A stretch of 64,000 nucleotides of DNA from Onchocerca lupi (GCA_028564675.1 JAOVVO010000018.1:124001-188000); one strand, 5' to 3'. Numbered from the stretch's first letter, positions 14,086 through 27,231 are shown. Numbers and translations: made by a program. Notes: generated by a model not told the origin, from the sequence alone.

Positions 14086-17000
14086 TGTGGTTTATACAAA
14101 TCAGATATAGATGAAAACTGATGCAACACAATTATTTGGCACTTTTTTGATGTCTCGAATTGATAATAAATTTTCTGGAAAAAAAGTAAAATGGACTAAA
14201 AGTATGGCGATATCAGCACTTTCTCGAATTAGTTCCTAATGCTCTTGACATTACCACCATATTCTGGAAACTAGTTTTTTTATGCCCAAAACCCTTTTAC
14301 GTAATAAGTTAGATCCAAACAAAATCATGTATAATTAAAACTGACATCACAACTATAAAACAGAAAAATACAGTAGAGAAGTTGTTCAGACAAGTTTATT
14401 GAGTACTTTATATTTATAACCTGACATTGCATATGTCATCCTAACACCTACCCATCTTGTTACAACCTAATTGGCTGCCGTTCTGAAATCTGAAATCAAA
14501 TAAAGAAAATATATGAAAGCAACACACCGTAGTCTCAGGATCCCACGGAATGAACATTTCATTTTTTGCAGCGCAATATTTGTTGGGATTATCTTTCGTA
14601 ACTTTTTTTCTTTTCAATTCGGAGTCCTTTCATCGAATCATCATCATTACTGTTTCCAGGGTCTCAGGGCATATCGTATCAGCCTGATATAGAAACTCCC
14701 TACAGTAGATAGCATTTAACAAAATGACCCTTTTTACGGGCAGACAGGTCGACAATCTTTCCCATTAGGTTTAGTTTAGTTGTGCCGAATTTGAACTATA
14801 GAGCATTTACAATGTAATTTTAATCAGATTTAGAGAATTTGGTTCGTCAAAGATCGTCCGTTAATATTCTCTTGGCGACAACATTGTTACGAAAGCGAAA
14901 AACTTAGTGGGAATTCTCACACAAAAAACAATTCTTATTATTTTTCTGAATTTATATGTTCCAGCAATCGCATCATTGCGACAGCGATTATTGCTTAGAT
15001 TCGTTCCTTCCTGTCGTATTCAGCGGAAAACACCAAATTATTTTCTTTTTATACATTGTATTCTGAAGCTGTAATCCAATGAGATAATTCATGTAATTCA
15101 TGGAGAAATGTGAGAAATTGAAACTCTCTCTATGAGACACTTTGAATTCAGTAATAAGCTGTTGTTAAAAGAAGTGGTGAGCATAACTGAAACGTTTATC
15201 ACCGATTGTTACCGGTAGTAAAGGCCTGATGGAAACCGTCTGCAGATGGCACAGTAGTGATTAGTTCGGCCATCTGAGAGTGTTCAGTATCCATAACTTG
15301 TATGTACTATCCCGAATCAGCGATCTTTTCTCTTCTCAGCTAATAAAAGCGATTTTTGCAAATTGGAATTATATGTTTGTATAATTGGGATGCTAACCTA
15401 TCAAGAAAATATATCACTTTAATGGTCATCAGTATATAGGATCAATTTATCAAAAAATCACCTGTTAAAATATGCGATCAATGCCAACTGAAAAATGCAC
15501 AACAACTTGGATATTATGCTCTCCAGCATCCTAAAAAATACTAGTGGAGCTTTCCAAGCATCAGGCTAACCAAAATCGGAGATAAATCATAGATTTTTAG
15601 ATTTTCATAGATCTTATTCCCACTTGAATCTTTGGACGAGTATGATCTCAATTACCGGATGAGATAATACAAGCCCCCGGAAATGATGTAAAATATAAAA
15701 CTTGAAAGCAAGCAGACAGTCTTTTTTACTTTATAGCACAATAAGAAAACTCAGTTTTTACTCACAAGTTTATGAAACAATTATGACTGCCATCGAAAGG
15801 CATAACAAAGTGCTAATCATGATTTTACACGTGGCTCTTGTAGCATCATGATTAGCAATTTGTAATGCTCGCAGCGCATAAGTGCAGCCTAATGGAACTA
15901 AGGACGTCGTTCGGATGTTAATGATGGGAAGGATTCTAGCCGTGCTATCTCGCCATTCTTCGGAAAGACATCCACGCGCCGTGTAAAATAATTGTGGGAT
16001 GTTGCACTTATCAGAGATGCTTTACCATTTATTTAAATTATTATTTTTTTAAATTAAATTTATTTCTGACATCGCCTTTCATCATTCCTATATATATCTA
16101 TTCACGGACAAGTACTGAATTACTGCTCCAAAATGGTTATTCAGTCTATTTAATGCTCAATTGTGCGATATCAAAAAAATATTTTAACACCGACACAATT
16201 TTGTCGGTACAAATTTTTAAATTTTCGAAGTGGAAAAATTCTTTGTGAAGAAGGAATGCCTATTTGAAATTCACTTTTTTCATCAAAGACAGCTTACACA
16301 ATAAGTCTTCATCAAGGAATTCAATACGGTAATCCGACAAACCCAATTTTCATTTACATTTGACCTTCAAAGAAAAGAGAAAAAAGTGACCAGTTAAAAA
16401 GCTAGAAAAGTCGATTTAGGACTTCATTAGGTATACTAATTTTATGATAAAAGCATATTTGAGCGAAAAAATTGAAAAGTAAAATTTTAGACATCCTGTA
16501 GCCTGGAGCAATCAACAAGCCAGCAACATATCCTCATTTTTCGAATAAAAAAAAATTCAACTTTGATGATGCTTTCGTTATTTCTACGGAATTTTTCCAT
16601 CTGTGAAACGATGAAAATCGTACCGATTTAATAGTTGGAGATAAAATGGAGATGAATATATATATGTTCGAGAATCATTGTTTTGCAGAAATCCTTAAAT
16701 TGGCTTTTTTATTCTCTCCAATAATATTTGATATCACAAATGGGGCTCACCTCACGAAATGAATTTCAATTTTGAATGAATTGTTCCAAAGAAATATTTG
16801 CCTATCACTTCATTGTTTCTCATTTCCAATATTCTGTCTTTCTATCCTATCTTCAATAAGATTAATTGGATGAATAAGGCATACATAGAACAATAAACTG
16901 ATATATTTTCCAAAAATACATTTCTAACTTTGATCCCAAACCACTTGATTTTATCGAGCCAATTTATAAGTTGGCGATAGATCAGACGGATTATATATAA

Positions 17001-17817
17001 TCATGATCATGCATACATTTAAGTGCTGATCAATCACTCTTCCTTTCCCTGACATTGCCAAGACATCAGTAGCAGAATAACCGATTGTTTCAGTCATATT
17101 TGCATTTAACCGTAAAAAAGAAAAAAAAATGAAAAAATTACCATTATAAGAGGTCAAAAAAAATTTCCTTTTCATTTGTTACATATTTATCAATTTGTAA
17201 AAGTGATGAAAAATCGGCTGGTAAGATCACAGAAGCTTAATGACAATCGTTGTTGACATGCAAGTGTACTACACTTTCGTTCAGATGATGATCTTTATGT
17301 TTTCAGAAGTTTGAAACAGCAATAATTTTAATCTATTTGAAGACTAAAATGAATCAAATTTTGGATGTGTATAAAGTGAATTAAATTTTAAAATTTTGCA
17401 ATAGCAAACAATGCGATTTGAAATTTCACGTCCATCATAAAAGTTATTGCAGCTTTTCAGTGAATTCTAGTGAACTTTTCCATTGAAAAAATTTTCATTA
17501 TGTTTATTTGTACACAGTATCTACAAGTTCATTTTATCGACGCCAAAAGTGATTCTTTAATTTGGCGTCAAAATTTGTTAGACGTACGCCGTTAAGTAGT
17601 TCTAATGGACGCAACTGAATTCAACGATCAATTGCTGCTTTTCAGTCTAAAACAGATTCAATGACTTTCAATAACCAGTTGTCCAAAATTTGAAGTGTTC
17701 TAACTGGATTTCAGAGTTTATCGATCACTGCGAAACATCAAAATGTTCGGTAATATGTGATAAATAATGCTTCGGAGAGTAAATCACCTTTTGATATTAT
17801 ATTTGAAAATGTTTTAC
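14086..17817. other. No gene confirmed
   Basis: AT-rich stretch with one GC-richer island at about 15790-15990 that contains a 13-bp inverted repeat. A minus-strand open frame at 16951-17175 encodes a plausible block (MTETIGYSATDVLAMSGKG) but no AG acceptor precedes it, so I do not call it as a gene. Confidence 0.4.
15811..15857. repeat. Short inverted repeat, 13-bp arms
   Basis: TGCTAATCATGAT at 15811-15823 is exactly inverted at 15845-15857 across a 21-base loop. It lies in a locally GC-richer island with no gene. It could be a fold-back remnant of a mobile element or a structured site. Confidence 0.8.
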
Positions 17818-17904
17818 CTCGCAGAATACTAATCGAATATAATCTTCCATTTCTTGCTTATTCTCTTTTCCGAAATCCAAATCTAATTTATTGATTTCAA
17901 TCAA
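17818..17904 (-). CDS. Orphan internal exon, unknown gene
   Basis: An 87-nt exon-like block bounded by a good acceptor (ends TTTTCAG) and a GTAAAA donor. It is open in phase 0 for 29 codons and reads LIEINKLDLDFGKENKQEME followed by DYIRLVFCE. The acidic and basic composition with no low-complexity bias looks coding. I could not link it to neighbours in phase, and I do not recognise the protein. Confidence 0.4.
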
Positions 17905-18384
17905 CTGAAAATTTAAAAGGTGAATAGGAAAAAAGTAACTACTCAATCAATCTAATCAATCACTGAATAGATGGCATGGCTTTTTGCCGATAGAAGAATC
18001 TTTCTTGAAAAGTTGATACGCTCAAAAATGTTCCGAATGGAATTGTTCTATATAATAGCGAAATATTCAAGCAGTCTTCAAACTCTCGAATAAATGAAAC
18101 CTGAGACATAAGGCATGAATTATATCTAATCTATGTCGAGCATATGAAACATAAACATGGGAGCTTTAAGATGTTTCATATTAAGATATTGTCAAATTAC
18201 CCTAAGGGATTTTCATACTAAAAAAGAGGGGCAATATAACAGCAAGGATCTTAATTTTATACAGTCAATGATCACGTTTTGCATCTGTACTATATACCTT
18301 ATAATCTGCTAGGAAATGCGAAAATAGTTCACTCTTTATTTTGGTTTCAAATTTAGTTTCTTTGTGAAAATTAATAGCTAACCA

Positions 18385-18501
18385 TCAATGATATGCTTCT
18401 CGATGTCTAGAAGTTGAACTTCGTAGTATCCATTTTTTGATTTCTGGATCAATTTTATTTATCGCTTTGTCATGTTTTTGACGAGAATGAGATTGTCCCC
18501 A
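18385..18501 (-). CDS. Possible terminal exon, unknown gene
   Basis: After an AAACAG acceptor the minus strand is open for 38 codons to a TGA. It reads WGQSHSRQKHDKAINKIDPE, then IKKWILRSSTSRHREAYH. The basic, polar composition is unlike the surrounding poly-Phe/Leu noise. It ends in a stop, so it cannot be spliced in this frame to the exon at 17818-17904, and two genes or one false call are implied. Function unknown. Confidence 0.33.
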   Translation of the reverse strand, partial: WGQSHSRQKHDKAINKIDPEIKKWILRSSTSRHREAYH

Positions 18502-21500
18502 CTGTTTACGCAGAGCGAAAATATAAACATAAAATATTTGGGAAGAGATTGAAAATTATGATTCCATTATGAGAGTAAGACAATGCATAACGAATGAGTG
18601 AGTCGATAGTGTACACTACATTTTCAAGGATTTTCTACTTCGCTGCTCACTGATTTGCTTTCATTTCCTAAATTAAATAGACAATAACAAGTCCAATTTG
18701 TAAGACATCAAAGATCGCCTTCTACTACATAACAACTTAACAAATTCCCATTAATGAGGGGTATTAATGAAGAATGTTTTGGATTGAAAAAAGTGAGATA
18801 GAGCAAATCTGGGTGTCACTTCATTCTGTTAGGCAAGGAAGGACCACCTTCTTGGGGAAGAGAATGAAGCGAAGACAGGTATCATTTAAATGAGAGCTGA
18901 TGAAGTGATGCAGATGGACGAGACGTGTTGACGCATTATTTGTAAAGATTAAAGGTAATTCATGTCGGAAAATGGACGAAATGGAGAGCACTTCGAGAAG
19001 CCGTGTTTACCTAACTGAGATACAGCTGTTTGACGTGCTTGCTATCTCCTTATCATACGTCGCATCAGTAGCTGAGCGCGTATTATGGAGTGGTAATGAG
19101 TACACGACTAGTAGTATCTCACATGATTCGAGAGTGGGGGGATGGTGGCATTGGATTGCTGTTGTTATTGCTTGTGATAGATAGCTGGTGTCTGTGCTAA
19201 CCGCTGAATACTATTTATTTGCTCAACGGACAAAAATAAGCGTTTACTTTGATGGTTAGGCCTAACTCATCGAGATGAATTGAAGAAATTGTTCTTCGGT
19301 CTTCCCATCTCAATATAAGCAATCGAGAATGTGCCCCATTTCTTCCGCCTAAGCCTTCCAGGAGATGTGGGTCGTTGCTTCTCCTTCCAATTCCATAGAG
19401 TAGAGGGTCTTTGAAGTTGTGTCCTTTTCAATACAATATTTATTAATTACTTGCGTGATAAACACAACTATGCATCAGTCAAATCAGTTTTCCTTCATTT
19501 GACGCATTTCAATTTGTCTTCAAAGAATTCAAATCTTCATAGCCCAGACTTACTGATTGGAAGTTAGTCTATAACAGATCATTTCAGCAATCTTAACAAT
19601 CCACGCCATTTTTATCATTTTATTTAATATTTCCTATATGCAATTAGTATTTTCTCTCTTTCTATCAATTATTCTGTTGATTTGTAACTGTCTATTTATT
19701 CTGCTAAAATCCTTTATTTAAATTTCAACCACTTGTTCACTGTTGCATCAATCTTCTCCTACACACATATTCTTTCCATTTCTTCATTTGAAATTCTAAA
19801 TTATTAGTTTTTTAAGTTGTTCGTAAAAATTCTTAAGAAATTTCATACATATCGCACATTTTCTTTCAAACTACCATATCTCAACAAGGTCTTCCAATTA
19901 CTTGTATCTCCTAATTCCTTTATTTTTGCAAAATTTCGCATTAGAATAGTCTTGATTGAACGAGTCTTCTAAACCAGTTTTTCCAAGTTTTATTCAAGAT
20001 AAGACAGAAAGATAAGAAAAATTGTGTGAAAGGCTGAAAGGAATGAAAACAATGGTCAGTTGGTTATATTCTATTTTCATTTATATTTGTTCATATAGTA
20101 AATATAAAAGTATTAATATAGTCATGATCACTATCAGCAAGGAAAAACACCGGTAAAGAAAATTAAAAAATGAAACAAAATAGAAGTCAATGTCAACAAT
20201 AACAAGAAATAGTTGGATAAAAGGCGAAAAAATTCATGTAAGGAACCATACAATTGAATTAATCGTTTATCCGCCCATTCATCCATTCAGATCAATCAAC
20301 AGAGTTGATCAGTGGAAGCATACATTGACAAATGATTCACTAAACAAGATCAGATCACAAAATCAACAATAACCCCAGAAATTATTGCTCAGCAAGCGAT
20401 GAATCAATCAAACAGAGTTGAGAAAAATCGATGACTGAGTCCATAAGAATACAATAAGTTTTTTCCACTTTTATTATATCTGTCAGTAAAGTTTTCTGCA
20501 GTGAAAACATCTGACCTTTTTCGTGAGAAGAGATAGAAGAAATAACAAGCATAACGACCAATGACGAAGAGATCACAGTTTTCTGAGTTGCTTTATCCTC
20601 GTCAAATATTTAGGAAGAATAAAGCGAGCTATGAATTTCTGTCGATTGGACGCTTTCAGACATTATAATTTCAGGATGGCACATTAATCGAGTAAAATTG
20701 GTAATATTTCAATTGCGGCTTATCACCTGAATAGAATCTGCTATATATTCATCAGATGTTCTATTCGAATTTTTTGACTTCATGTTTATTCTTCTCTCGC
20801 TTCATACACTATGCATTCGCATTATTTTCCAGTGAATAATGAATTTAAACTATTTGCCCAACCAATAAATTAGTAAGACATACAGTCAATTAAGCCTTTG
20901 TGATCGATGGTAAGATTTAATTTTCTGATTACTTCTTTAAATGCTAAAATTGACGGTGATGGATTTATTGCTCTAGGACAATCTGTTTGCATTCTTGATT
21001 TGCTCTGGTTGACGCTTCCATCCAAAGTGAGCATATAAATTAGATTATTTCCGTTTTCTCAATATCGACTCTGCACAAGAGAGAATGCAAAATATCCTTT
21101 ATATCCCTTTGTGTATAGCGAATAATCTGCAAAAATATTAGATCAATTTTCATATTTATCAGTAATCCTCATTTCTTAGTATCTTATCACTTATATGAGA
21201 TGCCTTGCTTACTTGATAAAGTTTTTTCCAAATTGAGATAGAAAGAGTAATATGTTAGGATCAGTTAATGACATATTCAATTGATTGATATAATGAAATT
21301 ATATTTGTGTCGGACACTACGTCATATTCTTTACTTCGAACTTTGTGAGTAGCAGTTAATTTGTCCTCTATTCTATGGCTTTCATGTGTGAAAAGTTTGA
21401 AAATGAAAAGTGAGAAAGCTCGCAAATCCTGAATGTCAGTGCAAATAGGGAATGGACTTATTTCAGTCACTGAATGTGCGTGATGTTACGTCGTTTCATT

Positions 21501-24399
21501 TTTTTTTTCTCCATTTTGATCGTATCTCTGTTGTTTGCAACTTCTTATTACGGTCTAACTGAATAGCACTTTCAACTGGCGTAGCTTTTTGTCTTACTTT
21601 AGTAAAAATGACCAGTGCTTTTCTTGATTTATAGCGGTAAAGGAGATGTTTTTGGACTATCTTTCATAGTTACAACCCCTTATTAACTTTCTAATAAGTT
21701 GAGGGCTTCTCACGTTACTCAGAATATCTATGCTTCGTTCATAGGTATTGAGAATGAAAGGCTCTTTTAAAGTTTTATTATTATCACTAAACCGGTCACT
21801 CTTATCTGATTTTTCCTCCTGCCCATTGTAACCGAAAGTCAATTATGAATCTAAAGCTTTCTACTCACTCAGTAAAAAAAAAAATTCCATCATTGCGGAA
21901 AGAACTAATTTTAGCAGTTGATGGAGTGAAAATGCTTGCTGTTAAATTATCGGTTAAATGCGTCCAGCAGCCAGAAATTTAATTGGCTGAAAAAGCTTTT
22001 AGATAGAGGATATCATTTGCCATTACTGATTGCCTTTAAATCACTTATCTGTGTTGTCCTATGTTCCCTACAGTCAGGTCAATAATTTTCGATACTGCTA
22101 CTGTTTTTTTTTTTTTTTATATGACCAGGAAATATCTTTAATTGCAGATGCTTCTCTTAAAATTCCGTGGCCCTTTTGTGATGGGAACATGCATAAATGA
22201 GCAAAATAAATTAAATGTTCAATATTGTGTTGAAGAATTGATCAAAAATTTATTTACTTATTAACTATTTCTCGATAATTATTTAGGTTGAGAGTATTAA
22301 ATTGTAGTAAAATGCCACCTGTAAGGGTGCTAATAAACTTGGAAAGATTTGACATATCCTTCGAGGACTCCAAATAAAAAAATATCACTTGTCAGAATAA
22401 GAATGATTGATCGACTGCTACTTAGATGAATCTTTGTTGAATTTACTTGAGTGTAGCAGGCATCAAAGTTCATTAACGAAACACATATGCATCGAAGTAA
22501 CGGGCGTTTTTTTATTTGTGATTATTGTAGATTGATTGTTTATTGCATATTTAGATCTAAGCATCAGTTAAGCAGTATCTTTGCTGAAGGTATGATAAAT
22601 ACTGCTAGCCATCAATACAAATCCCTGTATCTTAGGGAACATATAGTGTTCAAGGAATTGTTCGAGTTTTAGCTCTCATTGCTTTTTTTGAATCAGATAT
22701 TGAATGTCTACTTCTCTTGTCCTTAAAGTCTGAAATATGTGCTTAAGTATTCTTTGATCATTCCAAATTACGACAACTACGCCGCGTTATTTCACGCGAA
22801 AATTCGCTTTCTAACAGCTAGGTAATAGCTAAAAGTAAAGGAGGTCTCGATTTATTATGATCATAGTCATTCTGGGTCTTCAGTGCATCTCTACATAATT
22901 GCCGATGATATTGTTATAATTAACTTACCAGCAACTGTAAATTTGTGCTGTTAACTGATAATTTATATCTTAGACAGTGATTCCTTCAGTATAGATCACG
23001 TTTACTTTTAGTCAAAAAAAGCATATTAGCATATAAAGAAAATGGAGTTAAGTTCAGGAGGTTATTTTTTCTTGCTTCTGAATGTTACCGATGTTGCCGG
23101 TCAGATGATGCATGCATTCCCTTTGTTGTGTTTTTGTCGCATGTCTCAAATTCAGTCTTTTACTCCTGCTCAATTAGAATCGAGGATTTTGGTTGCCAGC
23201 ATTAGGAGTTTCTGTACAAATTTTTGCATATTTCTGCAAAAATATGCTTTTTGCTGGAGACAAGAACAAAATTATGGTTATAATTATTATTATTATTCGA
23301 TCAGATGCTGTGATCGAGCATGCTTCAGTGAAGCGTTCGTCAAATTCCGTTGAATTTATGAAAATTTGAAAAAATATTTTTCAGTTCTTATAGAAATAAA
23401 TTCTTATGATAATTTTTCAAGAAATTTATGAAAATTTGGAAATTACTATAAGTATAAAACTTCACTAAGTCATTTCATTCTCATTTGAATAGGAAATGAG
23501 AATTTTGAGATTTGGAACTAAAAAATTTTTCAGATGAAGTATATACTGTGACAAAATTGTCAATTTATTACTTTTTTATACTTTCAAATAAAAAGCGAAA
23601 TATTTGAGAAGAACCGTAAACGTTGCCCTTTCATTACTACTCTTTTTTAACATTACTATGTTATAATGCACTCATTATCTTTCATCTATCAACTTCAAGC
23701 ATTCTAAATATCAACCCGATTCATTAAATTTCATGCAAATTCAAAAATTTGCAGTTCTCAAAACTTTTCGAAAGTCTCGAAAGGGAATCGTTTTCATGAG
23801 AAAAATATGTAATTCACACATTATAACTTCATCGATAACATGTGAGAAAAATGAGAGAGTTTGTGAACGAATTTTTGCTTTTTTCTATGATTTTTTTAGC
23901 ACTTCATCTCAAGTGTTTTATTTCTCAAATTATAGAAGTACTTCGGAGCCATCTTCACTCGCATTGTGGATGACTAGTCTATATAAGGGATCGCTGAAAA
24001 CTAAAACTTTGCAAGATTTGAACTATAGCTACTTGTTACGAAGTGGAATGTCGAAATGGATGTGAATGTTCGAAAAATTCAGTGGTCTTACATCGAGTAA
24101 TAAATATGGGGAAGACTAATGATAATTTCACATAAGTTAATGATAATTTCATATAACTTAATAGCAAGGGAATATTGTTCGACTTTCGTAGAACTTTGAA
24201 TTTTTATTTTTCCCTTTTTTCCCTTTGTAGCTTGTTTTAGAATCATTTTCAAGCAGATATGACTTGTGGGTGTAAAGAAGAGATTAAGTTGTTGACATCT
24301 ATGAGTCTTTATTGGTTCCAGCTTCTAATACCATTGCAAAGATATTGGTTGTTTTTAATCACTTATCATCTTATACCAGCAGCAGTCAGACTAATCAGC
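18502..24399. other. No gene confirmed
   Basis: About 5.9 kb. The part at about 18820-19200 has higher G+C and is open in competing frames on both strands. Further short frames at 20382-20576 (minus), 21261-21470 (minus), 23042-23353 (plus) and 23733-24065 (plus) have no domain resemblance and no in-phase splice partners. I could not build a gene from any of them. Confidence 0.4.
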
Positions 24400-24900
24400 T
24401 GTCGGAAAAACCAAATATTTTTTGGAATGTAGATATTCTCAAATAATCAAAAATCTTTGTAGTGAAGAAATAAATATCTGTGTACATTCAAGCTTTGACT
24501 TTTACGATATAATTAACATATTATAAATTGTGTTGTGCTATGGTGACATACTGTAGATTATCTCTCTTTGCGCTGTAAGTTGGTATGTTGTAATTGTTCT
24601 AGGGTTCAGAACAACTTCATTGTATAAAGGATTCTTATCTGCAAAGGCTATTCATTTTTATCAAATTCTTTGCTCTGACCAGTCAGGACTTTCAATCCTC
24701 CAAACCTCATCAAAAATTCTGCTCAAATATCTTCTCTATTATCGAAGAGAAGTACTAATTATCAGTTGTATTATCGATACTCATCAACTCACTGTCTATC
24801 ATACGTGTGGCAAATAAAAATCATAATATCAAGGATTTCGTTGCACAACAAATCATTTGCACCAAGTTCCAATCCTTTCCCAAATTTTACTTTCCCGACA
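24400..24900 (+). mobile_element. Probable decayed solo LTR
   Basis: The block begins TGTCGGAAAAACC and ends ACTTTCCCGACA, so its ends are near-inverted copies as in the other two LTRs of this window. A TATA-like TGTATAAAGGA lies at about 24617-24628, a similar internal position. The flanking five bases (TCAGC and TCAAT) agree at only three positions, which fits an old insertion or a wrong boundary. It lies about 0.56 kb upstream of the acetyltransferase gene. No coding region or second LTR is present. Confidence 0.45.
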
Positions 24901-25443
24901 TCAATAGCTAAACAATCACACCTCGTTTTTTCGTTTCAAACTTTGCTGATTTATTGGTTAGGATTCATTTTAATCTGTAAGTTAATTTAATAATCCGTTT
25001 AATCTTTCCACTAAATTTGCAGCCGTCTCACAATTACTCCTTCTCACAGTGCTATTAATATGAATCGCCACCAAAATAACAATCTTCTTAAGCAAGACGA
25101 TTACTTTCTAAACATTTTCGTCATCAAGAATCATCAAAAAATATTACTAAAATACTAGACGTTCAGATAAAGTTTTTGAATCTTCACTATTCTTATCATG
25201 TGTGCAGAACAATACCATTCAGGTAAATACTGTTGGTTGCAGTTATGCAAGTCTATAATGCTTGTGCAGTTTTTTCTGAATTTCAGTATATCACCTGAGT
25301 GACTGATGATTCCATTTAATAATAGCTCTTAAATTTATTTCAACAATTTCAATCGGATTATTGCGTCTAATTACCGTATACACATGTTGCATTTTGTACT
25401 GATAAATTTCCATGGTTTCAATTCATAATTTCATTACTTTCAG

Positions 25444-25456
25444 TTTCTGATTCCAG
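25444..25456 (+). promoter_or_regulatory. Likely spliced-leader trans-splice acceptor
   Basis: TTTCTGATTCCAG ends three bases before the ATG at 25460. No coding exon is evident upstream, so this is best read as a trans-splice acceptor that fixes the start. Inference from nematode practice. Confidence 0.55.
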
Positions 25457-25459
25457 ATT

Positions 25460-26843
25460 ATGGGGGAAACGGAATTTAAAGGATTATCCATGCAACGAGT
25501 CTCAGAAGCTGATTTTGATTGTATAAAAAAATTTTTATTAACTGATTTTTTATATAATGAACCGCTGAATAGATCAGTCAATTTGAGTGTCGAAGATTCA
25601 AATGAGTTATTTAATGGTTAGCTTAATGGATCTTTTTTCTTGTTTACTTGTCTTTTTCTCTTGCTATCGTTAATTATAAAGTCGTTAAAATATGGATTAT
25701 AAAATTTGTTTTTAATTTTAATATGAGCAATCATTTTTTCTTTTTCTTTAATTTACAAGGAAAGAAATTCTGAATCAGACAGCTGCGTCAGTTAATTTTT
25801 TGTATCTAATAGAACTGGTAGATGTTGGGATTGCCTCTTCGTTATCATATATGTTACAAGCACCTGATGGTAAGATTGTTGCCCTTAGGTTAGCTTCAAT
25901 ACTGGATCGACCGGCGGAAGAGCATCCCACTGAGGTACATATTTATTAACTTATTTATTCTTTCTTCAATTTCTTCGCTGCTTTCATTCACAAAATGATC
26001 AGAAAATGATTTACATATGCGTTGTTCTCAAAAAAATTTATCAAATCGCTCATTTGATAATTTTTGATAAGAAGAATCTTTCCAGCATATTGATGTGCCA
26101 ACTTGGAATAAAAGTGAAGCAAACAATAATAATGACAAAACGGCAACAAAAACAAGGAAACTTTCTCCGAAGGCGCAGATTATCGCAAATATTCTTCAAG
26201 AATTGGAAAGCAAGGCTTGTGAATTTGTACTTCGTCCCACTACATGCAATATCCTTTTTTTTATGCTTAAGCATTACATAACAATACAATATTTGCAGAT
26301 TTGGCTTCTCATTAATCCACGTTTAAAACGTCTGCTGCTTTGGTCCGTAATTTCAGTGCACAAAGACTACACTAGGAATGGACTTGCTGAAAAATTGCTT
26401 TGTTATAAATTGTATGAGGCTAAACAAATGGGCTGTCAAGGATGCGTTTCAGAAGCATCCTCATTCAAATCACAATTGGTATTTTTTCAGTTATATTTTT
26501 TGCACAATGTAAATCTTGGCTTGTAAGAAAAGACAAAAATTGATGATCATTTTATTTCCCGTAAATTTAATTCCCAATTTTTACCACGCTATCAAGTTTT
26601 AGTTATGTTTAGGTTTTTCCCGACCTGTAATTAAATCATTTCTGGATTTCAACTTTCAGTTAAGTCATCCTAATCTCTCAATCCGATATAATTAATAGTG
26701 CTAATTTTCAGCTGTTCAAAAAGCTTGGGTACGAGACAATCCACGAGTTAAAGCACAGTGATTGGCTTGATGATAGAGGACAGCAGATCTTTCAGTGTGA
26801 TGACAGCACCAATTCTATACACCTTGTTTTCAAACTACTGTAA
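25460..26843 (+). CDS. GNAT acetyltransferase, arylalkylamine N-acetyltransferase-like, 259 aa
   Basis: Five exons: 25460-25616, 25765-25934, 26086-26226, 26299-26478 and 26712-26843 (TAA). All junctions are GT-AG and the phases close to 780 nt. The order of features is that of the family. An N-terminal segment reads SEADFDCIKKFLLTDFLYNE then PLNRS, the usual D-F-x(n)-FL-x-EPLN pattern. Next come a variable Asn/Lys-rich insert (exon 3), a core strand LLLWSVISVHKDY, the acetyl-CoA loop YTRNGLAEKLL (about residues 180-190), and the C-terminal FKKLGYETIHELKHSDW block. The family moves acetyl from acetyl-CoA to amines such as dopamine, octopamine or serotonin; the true substrate here cannot be read. 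The loop has T where R or Q usually sits in R/Q-x-x-G-x-G/A. The exon 2 acceptor (AAGGAAAG) is the weakest junction. The small polar insert could be species-specific. Confidence 0.86.
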
Positions 26844-27092
26844 TGAAAAACCGTGTGCTATAATTCTTGAAATTATAACTCCATTAAGCAAATTTATGTC
26901 CTGTTTATTAGAGCAATTTATTAAACATTATTAATTTTACTTTCATAAATACATGCTCGACAGATTTAATTTTGTCCTCTTTTTCTTCAATTTCTTTATG
27001 TCCCTGGCCAAATCACATGAAACATTGAATATGACCAGATAGCAATGACTTACGGACAATATTGTCGTCTATTATACCACAAAAATAAAAAA

Positions 27093-27231
27093 TTTCACAT
27101 TCTTAGCGATGGGTTATTTGGCTTGCGAATTGATGAAGAACGCAGCCATTTACGACAATTAGTGCGAATTATGGACGCATTAAGCACAAAAATTTCGAAC
27201 GCTCGTTGCACGGGTTGATTCCCGATGATGT
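27093..27231 (+). pseudogene. 5.8S rRNA pseudogene
   Basis: About 139 bases follow the eukaryotic 5.8S order. CTTAGCGATGGGTTATTTGG matches the CTTAGCGGTGGATCACTCGG start. GATGAAGAACGCAGCC is intact, AGTGCGAATTATGGACGCAT and TTTCGAACGC follow, and GGGTTGATTCCCG closes. Many canonical C and G bases are replaced by T and A. A functional 5.8S gene is almost invariant, so this copy is decayed. It starts about 250 bases after the acetyltransferase stop, and no 18S end was found upstream. Confidence 0.88.

Noticed and set aside
18963..18975. TGTCGGAAAATGG as another LTR start
   Set aside because: No TTCCGACA-type end or TATA box follows at a fitting distance.
23042..23353. 103-codon plus frame, Cys/Phe/Tyr-rich
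   Set aside because: Looks like a compositional frame with no family resemblance and no clear signal or splice context.
23733..24065. 110-codon plus frame of Ser/Lys-rich protein
   Set aside because: No domain, splice site or conserved block. Length is within chance expectation for this base composition.
26006..26526. Open frames of 91 and 143 codons over the acetyltransferase
   Set aside because: The 143-codon frame is exons 3 and 4 read through intron 3, and the other is a frame shadow.
27180..27230. tRNA-like TTGATTCCCG arm
   Set aside because: It is the 3' end of the 5.8S relic. No cloverleaf can be formed.
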